Source of the DNA: Flavicella sp963932955
GTDB lineage: Bacteria > Bacteroidota > Bacteroidia > Flavobacteriales > Flavobacteriaceae
NCBI GenBank assembly: GCA_963932955.1
Contig: CAWVRK010000006.1
Span: 31,595-95,594 of the forward strand
Direction of reading: 5' to 3'
Length of the DNA: 64,000 bases
The notes under the pieces were generated by a model. The model did not search any database. It had not been told where the DNA came from and worked only from the letters and a program-made list of their open reading frames with translations. Positions 25,826 through 35,293 of the stretch are shown in pieces. Within the stretch, counting starts at the first letter, position 1. Each line of letters opens with the position of its first letter. The position numbers and the translations under genes were made by a program.

Positions 25826-27838
25826 TTATTGGTTTTGAGCAAGTAAAATCGAATCTAAATTAACAAATTCATAGCCTGACACACCCGTCCAAACTTGGTT
25901 TCCTTTGTCGTCAAAAGTAAATACAAATTCTTCTTTTCCTCTTGAATTATTTTGCAACCAATACAGGGTGTTTTTAGGGATTTCATAATATGTCAAAACG
26001 GTGTCTTTTGCGCGTTTCTCTCCCAATGAAATCCAATCTTTGTTCCAATAAAAGAGCTCGTATAGATCTCCTTTATTTATATGGTTACCATCATTTTGTG
26101 CTTGAATTGTAAATCCAGAAATACAGATAGGTGTATCAAATGAATAAGTCAAGGTCATGTCTTTCAAAACCCTACTAGTCAATGGCTTGTGATCGATTAT
26201 ATTCTTTGGGCTTGTTTGTTTTTCAGCAGCCATCAGTTCGATGGATTTCCATTGCTTTATTTCGTTTGAATTTTTGTCCAAAAGATGAAATTCAGCCAAA
26301 TGAACTATTTCTCCTTTAGGACCTTTCAATCTATAATTTGAAAAGGGTTTGGAGTTTGAAATACGGAAGGTTTGTTTGAGGGTGCTATAAAAATTAGCAA
26401 TGGTGAACAAGTCCTGAAATTCTGTAGGCGCTTCAAAAGTTGACCCTTGCAAGACACAGTTGTTTATTGATTGTATTCTTTGAATTTTTCGCTTTTCATT
26501 TCTCACTGTAAAAGGAGGGTATTTCCTCGTCAAAAAGGCAGCATCTAGGGTCTGATTGTTTTTATTTAAAAATCTGAGCCTTCCATTCTTAGTCAATTCG
26601 AAAGGATAATTTAACAATTTTCTTTGAAAAAAACCCTCAGAAAAGACGACATACAAAAGGTTGCTCCCTATCTGTTTGAAGCGAATCCGATTCTCATCTA
26701 CCGCGATGGATTGAATCACTTTGTCCCAAGTTCCATTTTGATTGAACACGCCTAAAAACACATTTTCGGGAAGCAAATTAGCCCGTCCCCATAAATTTTC
26801 AATTTCAAAATCATACGTCTTTCTGTACTCCTTTGTAACATCTTTCTTAAATGATTTGTCAAAGTTTTTTCTAAATACTTTTGGAATTCCTGCATGTACA
26901 TACAAAGCGTTTGTTTTTTTAAAATCCGGCATTCCAACATTTACTGCCTCTTTCTTTTTTCCATTTATATAAAAAGCCCAAGTATGAACCCCTTGAACTC
27001 CATTGACTCCCCAACGCGAACAGTAATCTGTCCCCGAAGGAATTCCTACAGACCGCAACACATTGATAAAATATGCAGTGATGTAGCCGCAATCTCCAAA
27101 ACGAGTGGCTTCCATTTCGGACAGAGAAGGAACTCCAGGGTATTTGTACTTTTTCCCCCAAACACCTCCATACAATTCCAAACTATTGTAAATTTGTGAA
27201 ACAACCGTGTCCATCGGGTGAATTTTTAAGGAGTCCAATGCCCATTTGTACTTTTCGAAGAGTTCTTTTCTTTTATGTTTTTCTATGGGTTCATCAATCA
27301 CTCGGTACGGAAGTACATATTTCAAAAACTCATCAAAGCTTTCACGGTATTGATGTGGTTTTTTTGAATGTGCCGCAAAGGCAACCTCAATATTCTCAAT
27401 CAAGAAATCCGCTGTTAACATCTGAACATCGAATATTTTTTTAGGAGATGCCTTAAAACCAATTGATTTTTCTATGGAATCAATGGCCTTTCTAAAGACA
27501 GCATTTACCCCTCTTCCGATTTGACTCCAAGTACCATTTACTTGTGTCTCTTTTAAATGCTTTCTGGTCTTTCTTGCTTTGTCAAAGGCCTTCTTATAGG
27601 TGTCTCCAAACTCCCAATAGGAATGACCTTTCATGTTTGAAATCAAGTATTTTGCAGCTTGCAGTTTCAACCTGTCCTTCGGTGCTTTGTAGTGGTTGAG
27701 CACCTTTTGGATCTCCTTTTTATTCTCTCCTGACAAGGTCATTGAACGATCCAATGCATCCTTCCTGTCATCGGAGAAACAACTCGACAGGAACCATAAA
27801 GTAAAAAAAATGATTGCAGGAAGAAAGAGCTTTCTCAT
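25826..27838 (-). CDS. Transglutaminase-like domain lipoprotein
   Basis: A 670-residue protein with a lipoprotein signal (MRKLFLPAIIFFTLWFLSSC, cysteine at residue 20). A helical region of about 200 residues precedes a transglutaminase-like core. The Cys is in TRFGDCGYITAYF (about residue 249), the His in GVHTWAFYI (about 285) and the Asp in NVGMPDF (about 302). The C-terminal 350 residues are beta-rich and resemble the galactose-binding/discoidin-like region found in Bacteroidota homologues. The role is probably in envelope peptide or glycopeptide processing, but no substrate is known. It is monocistronic and divergent from the O-antigen-ligase-like gene. Confidence 0.78.
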   Translation of the reverse strand: MRKLFLPAIIFFTLWFLSSCFSDDRKDALDRSMTLSGENKKEIQKVLNHYKAPKDRLKLQAAKYLISNMKGHSYWEFGDTYKKAFDKARKTRKHLKETQVNGTWSQIGRGVNAVFRKAIDSIEKSIGFKASPKKIFDVQMLTADFLIENIEVAFAAHSKKPHQYRESFDEFLKYVLPYRVIDEPIEKHKRKELFEKYKWALDSLKIHPMDTVVSQIYNSLELYGGVWGKKYKYPGVPSLSEMEATRFGDCGYITAYFINVLRSVGIPSGTDYCSRWGVNGVQGVHTWAFYINGKKKEAVNVGMPDFKKTNALYVHAGIPKVFRKNFDKSFKKDVTKEYRKTYDFEIENLWGRANLLPENVFLGVFNQNGTWDKVIQSIAVDENRIRFKQIGSNLLYVVFSEGFFQRKLLNYPFELTKNGRLRFLNKNNQTLDAAFLTRKYPPFTVRNEKRKIQRIQSINNCVLQGSTFEAPTEFQDLFTIANFYSTLKQTFRISNSKPFSNYRLKGPKGEIVHLAEFHLLDKNSNEIKQWKSIELMAAEKQTSPKNIIDHKPLTSRVLKDMTLTYSFDTPICISGFTIQAQNDGNHINKGDLYELFYWNKDWISLGEKRAKDTVLTYYEIPKNTLYWLQNNSRGKEEFVFTFDDKGNQVWTGVSGYEFVNLDSILLAQNQ

Positions 27839-28196
27839 TGTATCTTATTAATTGTTTCTGATTTATCAATCAACACGACTCTCGGAAGCGACACAAGCTC
27901 TCAAAAGGCTGCTAAATTATTTCCAATTTTAGAAACTGGGGCAAACTAAAACCGTCAGTTTTGCCAAAATTGTATGTGGGAGAAAGAATGTACAGGATTT
28001 GAATGGGTTGGAATCCAAAAAATCAGCAAAAAATTTTCTTCAATTTAAAAAGAGTTCTAAACATAAACAACTCCGAAAATAGGGAAATTTTACCACAACC
28101 AAAAAAAGGAACACCCTCACAACTCTCTGTTTTTAAACTCCTTAAATCTAATGTGGATTAAAAAAAAACGAGTACCTTGATTCGAAAACAACTGCA
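27839..28196. other. 358-bp divergent intergenic region
   Basis: This lies between two divergent genes and must carry both promoters. On the plus side TACCTTGA at 28173-28180 is a near match to the -7 box. On the minus side only weak AT-rich matches are present. An imperfect hairpin at 27940-27965 (GGCAAACT against AGTTTTGCC with one bulged base) is the only other structure seen. There is no coding potential. Confidence 0.4.
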
Positions 28197-29951
28197 TTGC
28201 TTCACATAAAAAACAATCCTATTGACACTTTATTTGCATTGTTGTTCATAGCAACGCCCTTGTACACTTATTATTTTTTAATCAATTCTGAGATGTATTG
28301 GGTACTTGTTTTGTCTCTATGGCTACTGACAAAAGTCCTTTTACACCCCCTCCCAAAAATACGTTTGCAACACTTTGATGTGGTCGTGGGGCTCTTGTTT
28401 ATTTACTGTATATTGAACTACGTCTTCCTTTCGGAGACAGCGCCTAGCTACATCCGCTTGTGGGTGTTTGTCGGTGTTTTTTTCTGTTTTTACTTATTTC
28501 GCTGGCTGCTATTTAGCAACAGGCGCTTTTGGTTACTGTTTTTTTTAGCTGGAACTCTCTTTATCGCTCTTGTAGAAGGCGGTATTGCCTTCGCACAACA
28601 TTTGGAACTCACAAACTCAAGAAATCCTTATTTTTCAATGACGGGAACTTTTTTTAGTCCCAACTTTCTAGGAGCCTACCTCGGCCTTGGTATGCTTTCC
28701 AACTTTGCCTTGTCTCATTTGATCAAACCCAAAAACAAGCAGTGGATTGCAATGCAAATTTTCTTGGGTTTGTTTCTTGGAGTGCTGCTCATCGCTACCG
28801 CGTCAAGAGCTGCATGGCTGGCACTTGTCTGTTCGGCAATTTTTTGGTGGATCAGTTCCAAAAAAACAAGAACGATTTTAAAAAAATACAACCGCAAAAC
28901 AAAAATACTCTTTGGGATTTTCAGCATTCTAACGGTCATGGGAAGTGCCAAGTTTTTATACCAACTCAATCCTGACTCGGTAGATGGAAGGACTTTTATT
29001 GCCAAAATAGCCCTGTGCGAACTTTCAAATAAACCACTTACAGGCGAGGGCTTGTTTTCGTTTCCACGTGCTTACAACACAGCAAAATCAAATTATTTCA
29101 CTTCTCAAAAAAGACCTTGGAAAGAAGTAAAGATTGCCAATTATACCAGCAACCCTTTCAACGATTACCTATTGATGCTATTTGAATTGGGAGGCATCGG
29201 CTTGCTACTGATGCTCCTCCTTTTTGTGGGACTTTTTTTCAAAACCCCGCTTTGCAAAGAAACGCGTTTTGGAATGTGTTTTTCCATCAATATCGCTGTA
29301 TTGACGCTCTTTTCAAGCCCCTTGACAAGCCCCGAATTGTTCAACATGGGTTTGTTTGCTGCTGCGCTCCTTGTAAGCTCCAAAGAAACTCCGTCATTAA
29401 AACTCCCAAATCTCAACTTTTTGTGTATTTCGGTTCTTTTGGCTAGCACTCTTTTGGGCTGCTATTTTAGTTGCAAAAAAATAGAATCTAGAAGTCGTTT
29501 AAAAAAACATCTCGACAGAAAAAAACGCTTGGGGGCAGAAGAAATAAAGAAGACATATACCTACTTGGAAAACAACAGCACGGCAACCTATTACCTTGGG
29601 AAATCTTTGGCCAAATTGGGACACAGCAAAGAAGGACTTTTGCTGATGGAAAAAGGATTTTCAAAATGTGTCATTCCAAGTATCGGTGAAGAACTCGCTT
29701 TCAAACACATGGACAACGGAAATTACAAACGTGCTGAAGAAATTTTCAGATTCAACATCGGTTTGGAGCCCTTTCGGTATGCCCCCAAAATGAATTTGCT
29801 GCAGCTGTTGCAAATAACAAACAACAAGAAACAACAAAAAATACTGGCTGAAGAAATCCTGAATTTTCCAGTAAAAATTCCTTCTCTAAGAGTAAATTCC
29901 TACAAAAAAGAATGTAGGGAACTGTTGGCATCCTTCGAGAAAAGTAAGTAA
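28197..29951 (+). CDS. O-antigen ligase/Wzy-like polytopic protein with C-terminal TPR-like repeats
   Basis: A 584-residue protein with about ten to twelve transmembrane segments over the first 430 residues. These include a large loop between segments with GEGLFSFPRAYNTAKSNYF and NPFNDYLLMLFELGGIG, the usual pattern of the O-antigen ligase/Wzy_C family. After a last hydrophobic segment the final 150 residues form helical repeats (ATYYLGKSLAKLGHSKEGLL, NGNYKRAEEIFRFNIGLEP) like TPRs. The start is TTG 28197. The first in-frame ATG lies 33 codons in, inside the first membrane segment, so a TTG start is favoured. No other polysaccharide genes adjoin it. Confidence 0.75.
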   Translation: MLHIKNNPIDTLFALLFIATPLYTYYFLINSEMYWVLVLSLWLLTKVLLHPLPKIRLQHFDVVVGLLFIYCILNYVFLSETAPSYIRLWVFVGVFFCFYLFRWLLFSNRRFWLLFFLAGTLFIALVEGGIAFAQHLELTNSRNPYFSMTGTFFSPNFLGAYLGLGMLSNFALSHLIKPKNKQWIAMQIFLGLFLGVLLIATASRAAWLALVCSAIFWWISSKKTRTILKKYNRKTKILFGIFSILTVMGSAKFLYQLNPDSVDGRTFIAKIALCELSNKPLTGEGLFSFPRAYNTAKSNYFTSQKRPWKEVKIANYTSNPFNDYLLMLFELGGIGLLLMLLLFVGLFFKTPLCKETRFGMCFSINIAVLTLFSSPLTSPELFNMGLFAAALLVSSKETPSLKLPNLNFLCISVLLASTLLGCYFSCKKIESRSRLKKHLDRKKRLGAEEIKKTYTYLENNSTATYYLGKSLAKLGHSKEGLLLMEKGFSKCVIPSIGEELAFKHMDNGNYKRAEEIFRFNIGLEPFRYAPKMNLLQLLQITNNKKQQKILAEEILNFPVKIPSLRVNSYKKECRELLASFEKSK

Positions 29952-30056
29952 AAAACAAAGAACTACTAGAAACATTCGTTCCTGTTTTCCATATCAGATT
30001 ACAAAATCCTCCATTTCCTTTTTTAAAGAAAATAAGGCCTTTTGCAGATAAAATCT

Positions 30057-30064
30057 TAAATTTG
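30057..30064 (+). promoter_or_regulatory. -7 promoter box of the aminotransferase-murB gene set
   Basis: TAAATTTG followed by C matches TAnnTTTG. It lies 93 bp before the ATG at 30158, giving a fairly long leader. Confidence 0.5.
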
Positions 30065-30157
30065 CTTGATTTCGGATAAAAAATCCAACTTTTATGATGA
30101 AGATTGCTTCTTTCGATTGAAAACTCCTAACTTACAAAGCAATAACCAACACAACTT

Positions 30158-31387
30158 ATGCCAACGATCTCACGCAAAGGAAAATTAACACCAGCATCAC
30201 CTATTCGAAAATTAGTTCCTTATGCCGAAGCTGCCCTTAAAAAAGGAGTTCACATATACTATTTAAACATCGGACAACCCGACATCAAAACACCACAGGT
30301 AGCTTTAGATGCTGTCAAAAACAACGATGTCAGCATACTGAGTTATTCCACCTCCAACGGCTCCGAAACCTACCGAAAAAAATTAGCGCAGTACTACGCT
30401 GAAAACGACATACACATAAGCTCGGATGATATCATTGTCACCACCGGTGCCTCAGAAGCCCTCTTATTTGCCATTGCTTGCATCACGGATCCACACGATG
30501 AAATCATCATCCCGGAACCTTTTTATGCCAATTATACCAGTTTTGCGATCGCAGAAGGCGTCAATGTAATTCCGATTCACACGAGTATGGAGAATCAATT
30601 TTCCTTGCCCAAAATTTCAGAATTTGAAAAGGTGATCAACCAAAAAACCAAGGCCATTTTGATTTGTAATCCCGGAAATCCGACTGGTGTGGTCTACACC
30701 AAAGAGGAAATTCTACAACTAAAAGAGTTGGCACTCAAATACAATTTGTTTTTGATTGCAGACGAAGTTTACCGAGAATTTGTTTACGACGGAGAAACAC
30801 ACCATTCCATCATGAGTGAAAACGACATGGAACAACACTCCATCATGATTGATTCCATATCGAAACGTTACAGTATGTGTGGTGCGCGTATTGGGTGTAT
30901 CATTTCTAAAAACAAAGACTTTCTTTCTGCCATCATGAAAATGGCCCAATCTCGGTTGAGTCCTCCCACCTATGCTCAAATTGCTGCAGAAGCTGCTTTG
31001 CAAACGCCCAAAAGTTATTTTACGGAAGTGGTCGCTGAATACGCCAAGAGAAGAAACATCTTGGTGAAAGCCTTGAAAGGAATCGATGGTGTGACGGTGT
31101 TCAAACCCAAAGGTGCTTTTTACTGCATTGTGGAATTGCCTGTCAAAGACACTGATCATTTTGCTCAATGGTTGTTAGAAGACTTTCAAGACCAACAGGA
31201 AACTGTAATGGTGGCACCTGCAAGTGGTTTTTACTCAACAGAAAGCCATGGGAAATCACAGATTCGAATCGCCTATGTCTTGCAACAAAAAGACCTTTTG
31301 AGGTCCGTTGTTATTTTAAAAAAGGGATTGGCAACCTACACCCACCTTTTTCCCAACAAGACGCTTGAAAGCGTGCCTTCCTCCTAA
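30158..31387 (+). CDS. Class I/II PLP-dependent aminotransferase (aspartate aminotransferase type)
   Basis: A 409-residue fold-type I PLP enzyme. Seen are YLNIGQPDIKTP near the N-terminus, SNGSETYRKKLA, VTTGASEALLFA at about residue 90, the substrate/PLP segment ICNPGNPTGVVYT at about 169-181, ADEVYREFVYDG with the PLP-contacting Asp and Tyr at about 205, and SISKRYSMCGARIG with the Schiff-base lysine (about residue 238). It resembles AspB/AspC of the Igamma type, but substrate range cannot be read from sequence. Its stop is only 17 bp before murB, so they are probably one operon. Confidence 0.87.
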   Translation: MPTISRKGKLTPASPIRKLVPYAEAALKKGVHIYYLNIGQPDIKTPQVALDAVKNNDVSILSYSTSNGSETYRKKLAQYYAENDIHISSDDIIVTTGASEALLFAIACITDPHDEIIIPEPFYANYTSFAIAEGVNVIPIHTSMENQFSLPKISEFEKVINQKTKAILICNPGNPTGVVYTKEEILQLKELALKYNLFLIADEVYREFVYDGETHHSIMSENDMEQHSIMIDSISKRYSMCGARIGCIISKNKDFLSAIMKMAQSRLSPPTYAQIAAEAALQTPKSYFTEVVAEYAKRRNILVKALKGIDGVTVFKPKGAFYCIVELPVKDTDHFAQWLLEDFQDQQETVMVAPASGFYSTESHGKSQIRIAYVLQQKDLLRSVVILKKGLATYTHLFPNKTLESVPSS

Positions 31388-31404
31388 AAACACACGCATC
31401 GGTT

Positions 31405-32412
31405 ATGAAGCCAACACATTCTGTTTCGCTAAAAAATTTCAATACGTTTGGAGTAGATGCCATTGCGAAGCGCTATGTATCGATTTCTAAAGTCAAAGAG
31501 CTGCAAGAAATTGTGGCCCTCGAAAAAGAGCTGTTTGTGTTGAGTGGAGGGAGCAACCTCTTGTTGACCCAAGATCTCGACACCTTAGTCGTTCACCTAA
31601 ACACCAAGGGAAAAGAACTGGTCTCATCAAACAAAACACATGCAAAGGTCAAAGTACAAGCGGGAGAAAACTGGCATGAATTTGTGCTGTGGTGCCTTGA
31701 AAAAAACTATGGAGGCCTAGAAAACTTGTCCCTGATTCCTGGAAATGTCGGCACCTCTCCTATCCAAAACATCGGCGCTTATGGGGTGGAAGTCAAAGAC
31801 CGCATCACTGAAGTAGAAGCTCTTGAAATCGCCACTGGAAAACTTCAAATTTTTCAAAACAAAGACTGCCATTTTGGCTACCGCGACTCCGTCTTTAAGA
31901 ACAAGCTCAAAGGCCAATACATCTTGACGAGTGTGACCTTTCAACTCTCTACCAATGCACATCAGATTGAGGACTCCTACGGAGCCATTCAAGAAGAGTT
32001 AGCGTTGAAACACATTTTTGAACCCACACCGAAAGACATCAGTGCAGCCGTTATCAAAATTAGAAATGGCAAGCTTCCCAATCCAAAGGACATTGGAAAC
32101 AGTGGTAGTTTTTTTAAAAATCCCGTGGTTGGAAAAACCCTTTTTACGACAGTTCAAAAAAAGTTCAAGAACTTGCCATATTATGTTCTTACTGATGACC
32201 GCTATAAAATTCCTGCCGGTTGGTTGATCGAACAATGTGGATTCAAAGGTAAACGGTTTGGAGCAGTAGGCGTACACGAAAAACAAGCCTTGGTATTGGT
32301 CAATTACGGATCAGCTACGGGCAAGGAAGTGATAGCCTTGGCACAAAAAATCCAAGCGACTGTCTTACAACGTTTTGCCATTTCCTTGGAAATGGAGGTC
32401 AATGTAATTTGA
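31405..32412 (+). CDS. murB: UDP-N-acetylenolpyruvoylglucosamine reductase
   Basis: An FAD enzyme that reduces UDP-GlcNAc-enolpyruvate to UDP-MurNAc in peptidoglycan synthesis. The 335-residue length and the FGYRDSVFK segment (catalytic-region Tyr about residue 158) indicate type I MurB, as in E. coli. FVLSGGSNLLL for FAD binding, IPGNVGTSPIQNIGAYG at about 112-128, NSGSFFKNP with the catalytic Ser at about residue 233, and the final LEMEVNVI with the Glu are all in place. It lies between an aminotransferase gene and a flavoprotein gene with short gaps (17 and 23 bp). Confidence 0.95.
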   Translation: MKPTHSVSLKNFNTFGVDAIAKRYVSISKVKELQEIVALEKELFVLSGGSNLLLTQDLDTLVVHLNTKGKELVSSNKTHAKVKVQAGENWHEFVLWCLEKNYGGLENLSLIPGNVGTSPIQNIGAYGVEVKDRITEVEALEIATGKLQIFQNKDCHFGYRDSVFKNKLKGQYILTSVTFQLSTNAHQIEDSYGAIQEELALKHIFEPTPKDISAAVIKIRNGKLPNPKDIGNSGSFFKNPVVGKTLFTTVQKKFKNLPYYVLTDDRYKIPAGWLIEQCGFKGKRFGAVGVHEKQALVLVNYGSATGKEVIALAQKIQATVLQRFAISLEMEVNVI

Positions 32413-32435
32413 ACCCCTCACGGAATACCCTTTAG

Positions 32436-33653
32436 ATGTCAGTAAAAAAACCTCAAAAAAAAATTATAATTGTAGGAGGAGGCCCTGCCGGAATGCTCGC
32501 TGCCATAGAATTGAGCAAAACGCACGAAGTGCAGCTATTTGAAAAGGGAAAAACGCTGGGGCGTAAATTTCTGGTAGCAGGAAAGGGTGGCTTCAACTTA
32601 ACCAACCACCTAACAGGAGCTGAGTTGAGCGCTAATTACAGTCCAAATTCTCTCTTTGGAAACGCTTTGAAAAATTTTGACAGCTCGCAAACACGTTCTT
32701 GGTTAAAAGACCTTGGAATCCCTACATATGTGGGGAGTAGTGGGCGTGTATTTCCCGAAAAAGGCATCAAACCGATTCAGGTATTGAACGCCTTAAAAGA
32801 CCGCCTTTGTGTGCAACACGCGCAGGTGCATTACGAACATGAATTTGTGGATTTTACATCCAAAAAAATCCGTTTTTTGCACAAGGGAGTTCTCGTTGAA
32901 TGCGCTTATGACAACTGTATTTTTGCTTTGGGAGGCGCCTCTTGGTCAGTGACAGGCTCCAAAGGCGATTGGCTAAATACCTTTGAAAAAAAGGGCCTGC
33001 AAACGCGGCCTTTTGAACCTTCCAATTGTGGTCTCAACTGTGAGTTTCCCATAGATTTTTTAAAAAACCATGTCGGAAAGCCATTGAAAAACATTCGCAT
33101 TTCCTGTCAGGGTACTACGGTGAAAGGAGAAGCAGTCGTAAGTTCTTATGGTCTGGAGGGCAATGCGGTATATCCAATTTCTAAAATTGTGAGAAATGCT
33201 CTGAAGCAATGCCAACAAGTGTCTGTAGAAGTGGACCTCAAACCGTTCAATACGGAGTTGCAATTGCTGCAAAAAGTAACACCAAAGACACTTCCAAAAA
33301 ATTACGCTTACTTATTTAAATTGACCAAAACCCAAATAGATTTTGCAAAAGCACACACCGACAAAGAGACCTATTTGAATGCACTATTGTTTGCCAAGGT
33401 ACTTAAAAAATTGACGGTCCCTGTACAAGGTTTGCGAAGCGTGGAAGAGGCAATTTCCACAGTTGGAGGAATTGACAGCGAAGAATTGTCATCGGATTTT
33501 TCCCTAAAAAAAATCCCCAACATCTATTGTGTTGGGGAAATGTTTGATTGGGACACCGTTACCGGTGGGTATCTGTTACAGGGTTGTTTTAGCTCGGCAT
33601 TTGCTGCAGCTAAAGCCATTGCAAACCCAACACCAAATCGTTCCTTGAATTAA
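32436..33653 (+). CDS. TIGR03862/HI0933-type flavoprotein
   Basis: A 405-residue FAD-dependent oxidoreductase. The dinucleotide-binding motif IIIVGGGPAGMLAA is at residues 10-23, followed by GKTLGRKFLVAGKGGFNLTN, which is typical of the HI0933/YhiN group. SSGRVFPEKGIKPIQVL and the C-terminal GEMFDWDTVTGGYLLQGCFS with the second FAD contact are also clear. The biochemical role of this family is not settled. The stop codon overlaps the convergent prohibitin-like gene by 4 bp. Confidence 0.85.
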   Translation: MSVKKPQKKIIIVGGGPAGMLAAIELSKTHEVQLFEKGKTLGRKFLVAGKGGFNLTNHLTGAELSANYSPNSLFGNALKNFDSSQTRSWLKDLGIPTYVGSSGRVFPEKGIKPIQVLNALKDRLCVQHAQVHYEHEFVDFTSKKIRFLHKGVLVECAYDNCIFALGGASWSVTGSKGDWLNTFEKKGLQTRPFEPSNCGLNCEFPIDFLKNHVGKPLKNIRISCQGTTVKGEAVVSSYGLEGNAVYPISKIVRNALKQCQQVSVEVDLKPFNTELQLLQKVTPKTLPKNYAYLFKLTKTQIDFAKAHTDKETYLNALLFAKVLKKLTVPVQGLRSVEEAISTVGGIDSEELSSDFSLKKIPNIYCVGEMFDWDTVTGGYLLQGCFSSAFAAAKAIANPTPNRSLN

Positions 33654-34486
33654 TTATTGCCTAAAATAATGGGCATGCCCTCTTTTCCAGAACCGATAAC
33701 GATGACTTTGGAATTGGATGATTTGGCCAATTCTACTGTTGCTTGAATTCCTTTCTCTTTTAAGATATTGGTTGTCAAAGATTGGTTGAGGATCCTGTTG
33801 GCAGCTGCCTTTCCTTCCGCATCAATTTTTTGACGTTCAGCTTCTTTTTGAGCTTTTTGAATCGTAAACTCATACTCCAAAAATTCTTGTTCTTGCTTGA
33901 GTTTGTTTTCGATGGCCGTTTTGATGGTTGGTGGCAAAGTAACGTCTCTCACCAATACATCATTCAATTGTACGTATTGATTGTCTAAAATCATTTTTGT
34001 TTCTTCAAAAATTTCTTTTTGAATGGCATCTCTTTTGCTGGAATATATTTGTTCCGGTGTGTAACGTCCGACCACACTTCTAGCTGCAGAACGGATGGAA
34101 GGTTTGATCACTCTTTCCAAGTAATTCTGTCCTTTCTTTTGGTGTAAAAATCCTAATTGGTCCGTTTGTGGTTTGTACCATGCGGTGACTTCCAAGAGAA
34201 TGTCCAAACCGTTGGAGGACAATACCTTCATTTTTTCCAACAACTCTTGTTGACGGACTTCGTATACAATCACTTTGTTCCAAGGTGCTACAAAGTGAAA
34301 TCCTTCTCCCAAAGCGGGCTCGTCTGTAACGACACCTCCATCAAAAGTTTTGTACAAAACACCTGCTTCTCCAGAACCGATGGTTATGGTTGCTTTTGAA
34401 AAGAAAATTACAGCAAGGACGATCAGTGCAATCACAAAAACGCCTCCTTTGGGGAATCCAAATTCTAATTGATTATTATTACTCAT
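33650..34486 (-). CDS. SPFH/prohibitin family membrane protein
   Basis: A 278-residue protein with one N-terminal membrane helix (GGVFVIALIVLAVIFF). A SPFH/band 7 domain follows (GEAGVLYKTFDGGVV... EGFHFVAPWNKVIVY...) up to about residue 190. A charged coiled-coil region with EYEFTIQKAQKEAERQKIDAEG comes next, and the tail is short and hydrophobic. Prohibitin-like proteins form large ring assemblies that scaffold membrane proteases such as FtsH or organise lipid domains. No protease gene lies beside it. Confidence 0.88.
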   Translation of the reverse strand: MSNNNQLEFGFPKGGVFVIALIVLAVIFFSKATITIGSGEAGVLYKTFDGGVVTDEPALGEGFHFVAPWNKVIVYEVRQQELLEKMKVLSSNGLDILLEVTAWYKPQTDQLGFLHQKKGQNYLERVIKPSIRSAARSVVGRYTPEQIYSSKRDAIQKEIFEETKMILDNQYVQLNDVLVRDVTLPPTIKTAIENKLKQEQEFLEYEFTIQKAQKEAERQKIDAEGKAAANRILNQSLTTNILKEKGIQATVELAKSSNSKVIVIGSGKEGMPIILGNN

Positions 34487-34534
34487 AAGTTCGTTGTTTT
34501 AAATTTTTAGTAAAGCTACAAATTGTAGTTGAGA

Positions 34535-34816
34535 TTAGGGCAGTACTTCAAAAGAAGTTTTTCCTATTTTGATCTTTTTACGCAAGCGGGAGTGGACATC
34601 ACTCCCGGGAATAAAACAGCAAGCTGCAGCTTCACAAGCATACAGCAATTCGACATCGTAGGTGGTCGTCACTCCATCAACAAATTGGTCAAAAACCAAA
34701 ACTTCCAGATCGTCAAATTTTGGCCAGCCGCCCTCAGGGCAAAAGTCAGAAACTTTAAAGGCTTTGATGTTTTTGAGTACTACCTCTTTGAGGAGGGAAA
34801 AATCGTTAGTTGACAA
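34535..34816 (-). CDS. Small conserved protein, unknown function
   Basis: A 93-residue protein beginning at TTG 34816, with no in-frame ATG near. Its start overlaps the last 11 bp of the MaoC gene, which implies translational coupling. The sequence is soluble, with FCPEGGWPKFDDLEVLVFDQ followed by an unusual cysteine cluster, LLYACEAAACCFIPG. Three cysteines within seven residues could bind a metal or be redox-active. I do not recognise the family, though I have an impression of similar proteins in flavobacteria. Confidence 0.6.
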   Translation of the reverse strand: MSTNDFSLLKEVVLKNIKAFKVSDFCPEGGWPKFDDLEVLVFDQFVDGVTTTYDVELLYACEAAACCFIPGSDVHSRLRKKIKIGKTSFEVLP

Positions 34817-35273
34817 AATGGTAGAGAAAAATAATTTCTGCCTGCAGCGCTGGTCTTTTTTGCCCCTTGATTTCGATCGAGATGTCTAAAACCGCTTTGG
34901 AAGTACCTCTTAAATTCACCAGTGATTTTAAAGATGCTTTCAATCGAAGTTCACTGTCTACCAAAACAGGTGTGATGAATTTCAAATTCTCAATCCCATA
35001 ATTGACCATCATTTTGTTGTTTTTCACTTCCACAACTTGACCCCACAAATAAGGCAAAACAGACAAGGTAAGGTAACCATGTGCGATGGTGTTCTTAAAA
35101 GGACTTTCTTTTTTTGCCTTTTCTTGGTTGGTGTGAATCCATTGGTGGTCTAGGGTGGCATCTGCAAATTTATCAATTTGGTCTTGGGTAATTTTCAAAT
35201 AGTCTGAAGTACCCAAATCTTTGCCTTCATAGGCTTTGTATTCTTCAAAACTGTGGATTTTTAATGCAGGCAT
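34806..35273 (-). CDS. MaoC-like (R)-specific enoyl-CoA hydratase family protein
   Basis: A 155-residue hot-dog-fold protein. The hydratase-2 motif is seen as ITQDQIDKFADATLDHQWIH at about residues 28-47 (catalytic Asp and His), then SPFKNTIAHGYLTLSVLPYL. Family members hydrate trans-2-enoyl-CoA. The gene is followed with overlap by the 93-residue unknown gene and preceded by manA at 20 bp, so all three are probably in one transcript with fabG further upstream. Confidence 0.88.
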   Translation of the reverse strand: MPALKIHSFEEYKAYEGKDLGTSDYLKITQDQIDKFADATLDHQWIHTNQEKAKKESPFKNTIAHGYLTLSVLPYLWGQVVEVKNNKMMVNYGIENLKFITPVLVDSELRLKASLKSLVNLRGTSKAVLDISIEIKGQKRPALQAEIIFLYHFVN

Positions 35274-35293
35274 TTTATGGTTTTTTTTTGATT

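Noticed and set aside
27940..27965. Hairpin in the divergent region at 27.9 kb as a terminator or riboswitch
   Set aside because: The stem is imperfect, has no T-run, and lies upstream of both genes without matching a riboswitch class I know.
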